This document shows, piece by piece, positions 42,530 through 43,397 of a DNA stretch of 43,397 nt. Positions within the stretch are counted from its first letter, which is position 1, and each line of letters starts with the position of its first letter. Under the pieces are notes generated by a model. It saw nothing but the letters and a program-made list of their open reading frames with translations. It had not been told where the DNA came from and made no database searches. The stretch comes from Aphodoplasma sp045592745 (GTDB lineage Bacteria; Bacillota; Clostridia; UBA1381; UMGS1253), in contig JAZNVH010000022.1 of assembly GCA_045592745.1 (NCBI GenBank), forward strand, positions 1-43,397, written 5' to 3'. Position numbers and translations under genes: made by a program.

Positions 42530-43333
42530 TCACGGTTGCTTGCCTATGTATGCAAGTATACCACCGTCAACATAAAGCACATGGCCGTTAACAAAATCCG
42601 AAGCATCTGATGCCAAAAATACTGCCGGTCCCATCAAATCTTCAGGTGTTCCCCAGCGGGCTGCAGGTGTTTTCGCAATAATAAACGAATCAAACGGATG
42701 TCTTGAACCGTCGGGCTGCTTTTCACGAAGCGGAGCCGTCTGGGGTGTCGCAATATAACCGGGACCGATACCGTTACACTGGATATTAAACTCACCATAC
42801 TCAGATGCAATATTTTTTGTAAGCATCTTGAGTCCGCCCTTTGCAGCTGCATAAGCCGATACAGTTTCACGTCCAAGCTCACTCATCATCGAACAGATAT
42901 TAATAATCTTTCCGCCACCTTTTTTAATCATTGCAGGGATAACTGCCTTTGAGCAAATGAAAGGTGCGTTAAGGTCAACATCTATTACCTGCCTGAATTC
43001 AGCAGCAGACATTTCGTGCATTGGAATTCTTTTAATAATACCTGCGTTATTAACAAGAATGTCAATAGGACCAACCTTTGCAGCAACATCTGCTACAAAC
43101 TTATTTACAGCATCCTCATCTGTTACATCACATACTGCACCATAAGCCTCAATTCCTAATTTCTTGTAATTTTCAAGTCCTCTATCAACTAAATCCTGAT
43201 TAATGTCATTGAATACAACCTTAGCACCTGCCTGTGCATATGCATTACCATAAGCAAGACCTAAACCATATGAACCGCCTGTTACCCATGCAACCTTACC
43301 TGCACATGAAAACTTATCTAAAATATTTGCCAT
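42530..43333 (-). CDS. Gluconate 5-dehydrogenase-like short-chain dehydrogenase
   Basis: NAD(P)-dependent SDR oxidoreductase of 267 residues. It has the cofactor motif TGGSYGLG near residues 18-25, NNAG, the catalytic Ser (INICSMMSEL) and YAAAK (SAYAAAKGG) and a C-terminal FVNGHVLYVDGGILAYIGKQP-type end (given here as VDGGILAYIGKQ). The stretches GIIKRIPMHEMS, RHPFDSFII and CNGIGPGYIATP match the gluconate 5-dehydrogenase group, which interconverts gluconate and 5-ketogluconate; KduD-type ketogluconate enzymes are close relatives. Start: ATG 43333, nine bases after GGAGG; ATG 43339 is only three bases from it. Other genes of its pathway may lie beyond the right edge. Confidence 0.9.
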   Translation of the reverse strand: MANILDKFSCAGKVAWVTGGSYGLGLAYGNAYAQAGAKVVFNDINQDLVDRGLENYKKLGIEAYGAVCDVTDEDAVNKFVADVAAKVGPIDILVNNAGIIKRIPMHEMSAAEFRQVIDVDLNAPFICSKAVIPAMIKKGGGKIINICSMMSELGRETVSAYAAAKGGLKMLTKNIASEYGEFNIQCNGIGPGYIATPQTAPLREKQPDGSRHPFDSFIIAKTPAARWGTPEDLMGPAVFLASDASDFVNGHVLYVDGGILAYIGKQP

Positions 43334-43397
43334 TTCCATAATCCTCCTAATAATTTTATATATCCTTATATATTTCCTTAATATCTTTCATATAATT

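Overview
The window looks like chromosome from a low-GC, spore-forming anaerobe of the Firmicutes (class Clostridia), with the right-hand end of an integrated mobile element at its left edge. The reasons are: Spo0A, a pro-sigma-K with its leader, BofA, a YaaL-like protein and a BofC-like C-terminal domain; a CD1247-type protein; an Rnf-independent ApbE; a GTP-type PEP carboxykinase; strong AGGAGG ribosome binding sites; frequent GTG/TTG starts; and sigma-A promoters with 17-base spacers. I see no tRNA, rRNA or CRISPR.

Layout. 1-3450: tail of a Tn4451-like mobilisable element (DnaC/IstB-like ATPase cut by the window edge, MobV relaxase, TnpW, large serine recombinase). About 3450-3800: non-coding, with nested inverted repeats; the element boundary must lie here. 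3803-7458: ruvX, a BofC-domain membrane protein, a cysteine desulfurase plus DUF3343 pair, and an unrecognised beta-propeller-like protein. 7604-13389 (minus): ANTAR regulator, carA, and a carB gene fused in frame to dapF. 13528-20089 (minus): a radical SAM enzyme, pckG, htrA and the two-component pair upstream of it. 20318-22387: proBA. 22455-24121: spo0A, yaaL-like, bofA. 24246-30401: TM2 protein, rpmB, pgsA, apbE, a TSCPD protein, an aminotransferase, sigK, an RluA-type pseudouridine synthase. 30460-36383: CD1247-like protein, efp, pdaA-like deacetylase, an anti-sigma/ECF sigma pair, aroC, rpsU-yqeY. 36439-43339: tex, DUF554, a Gfo/Idh/MocA oxidoreductase, an XRE regulator, a second deacetylase, and a gluconate 5-dehydrogenase-like SDR.

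Most notable is the carbamoyl-phosphate synthase locus. The CarA glutaminase subunit has lost its whole catalytic set (Cys to Gly250, His to Cys334, Glu to Lys336, and the adjacent Gln to Leu254) while the rest of the protein remains well conserved. The partner CarB looks intact, but a complete DapF-like domain follows it without a stop codon, and that domain has Gly1140 where the first catalytic cysteine of diaminopimelate epimerase belongs. Together these suggest an ammonia-dependent carbamoyl-phosphate synthase carrying two repurposed or altered domains.

The second theme is sporulation control. Spo0A has a sigma-H-like promoter and two facing 0A boxes upstream. The sigma-K leader, BofA and the BofC-like protein fit a Bacillus-type pro-sigma-K checkpoint. 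Starts were set by ribosome-binding-site spacing; where two starts are possible this is stated.
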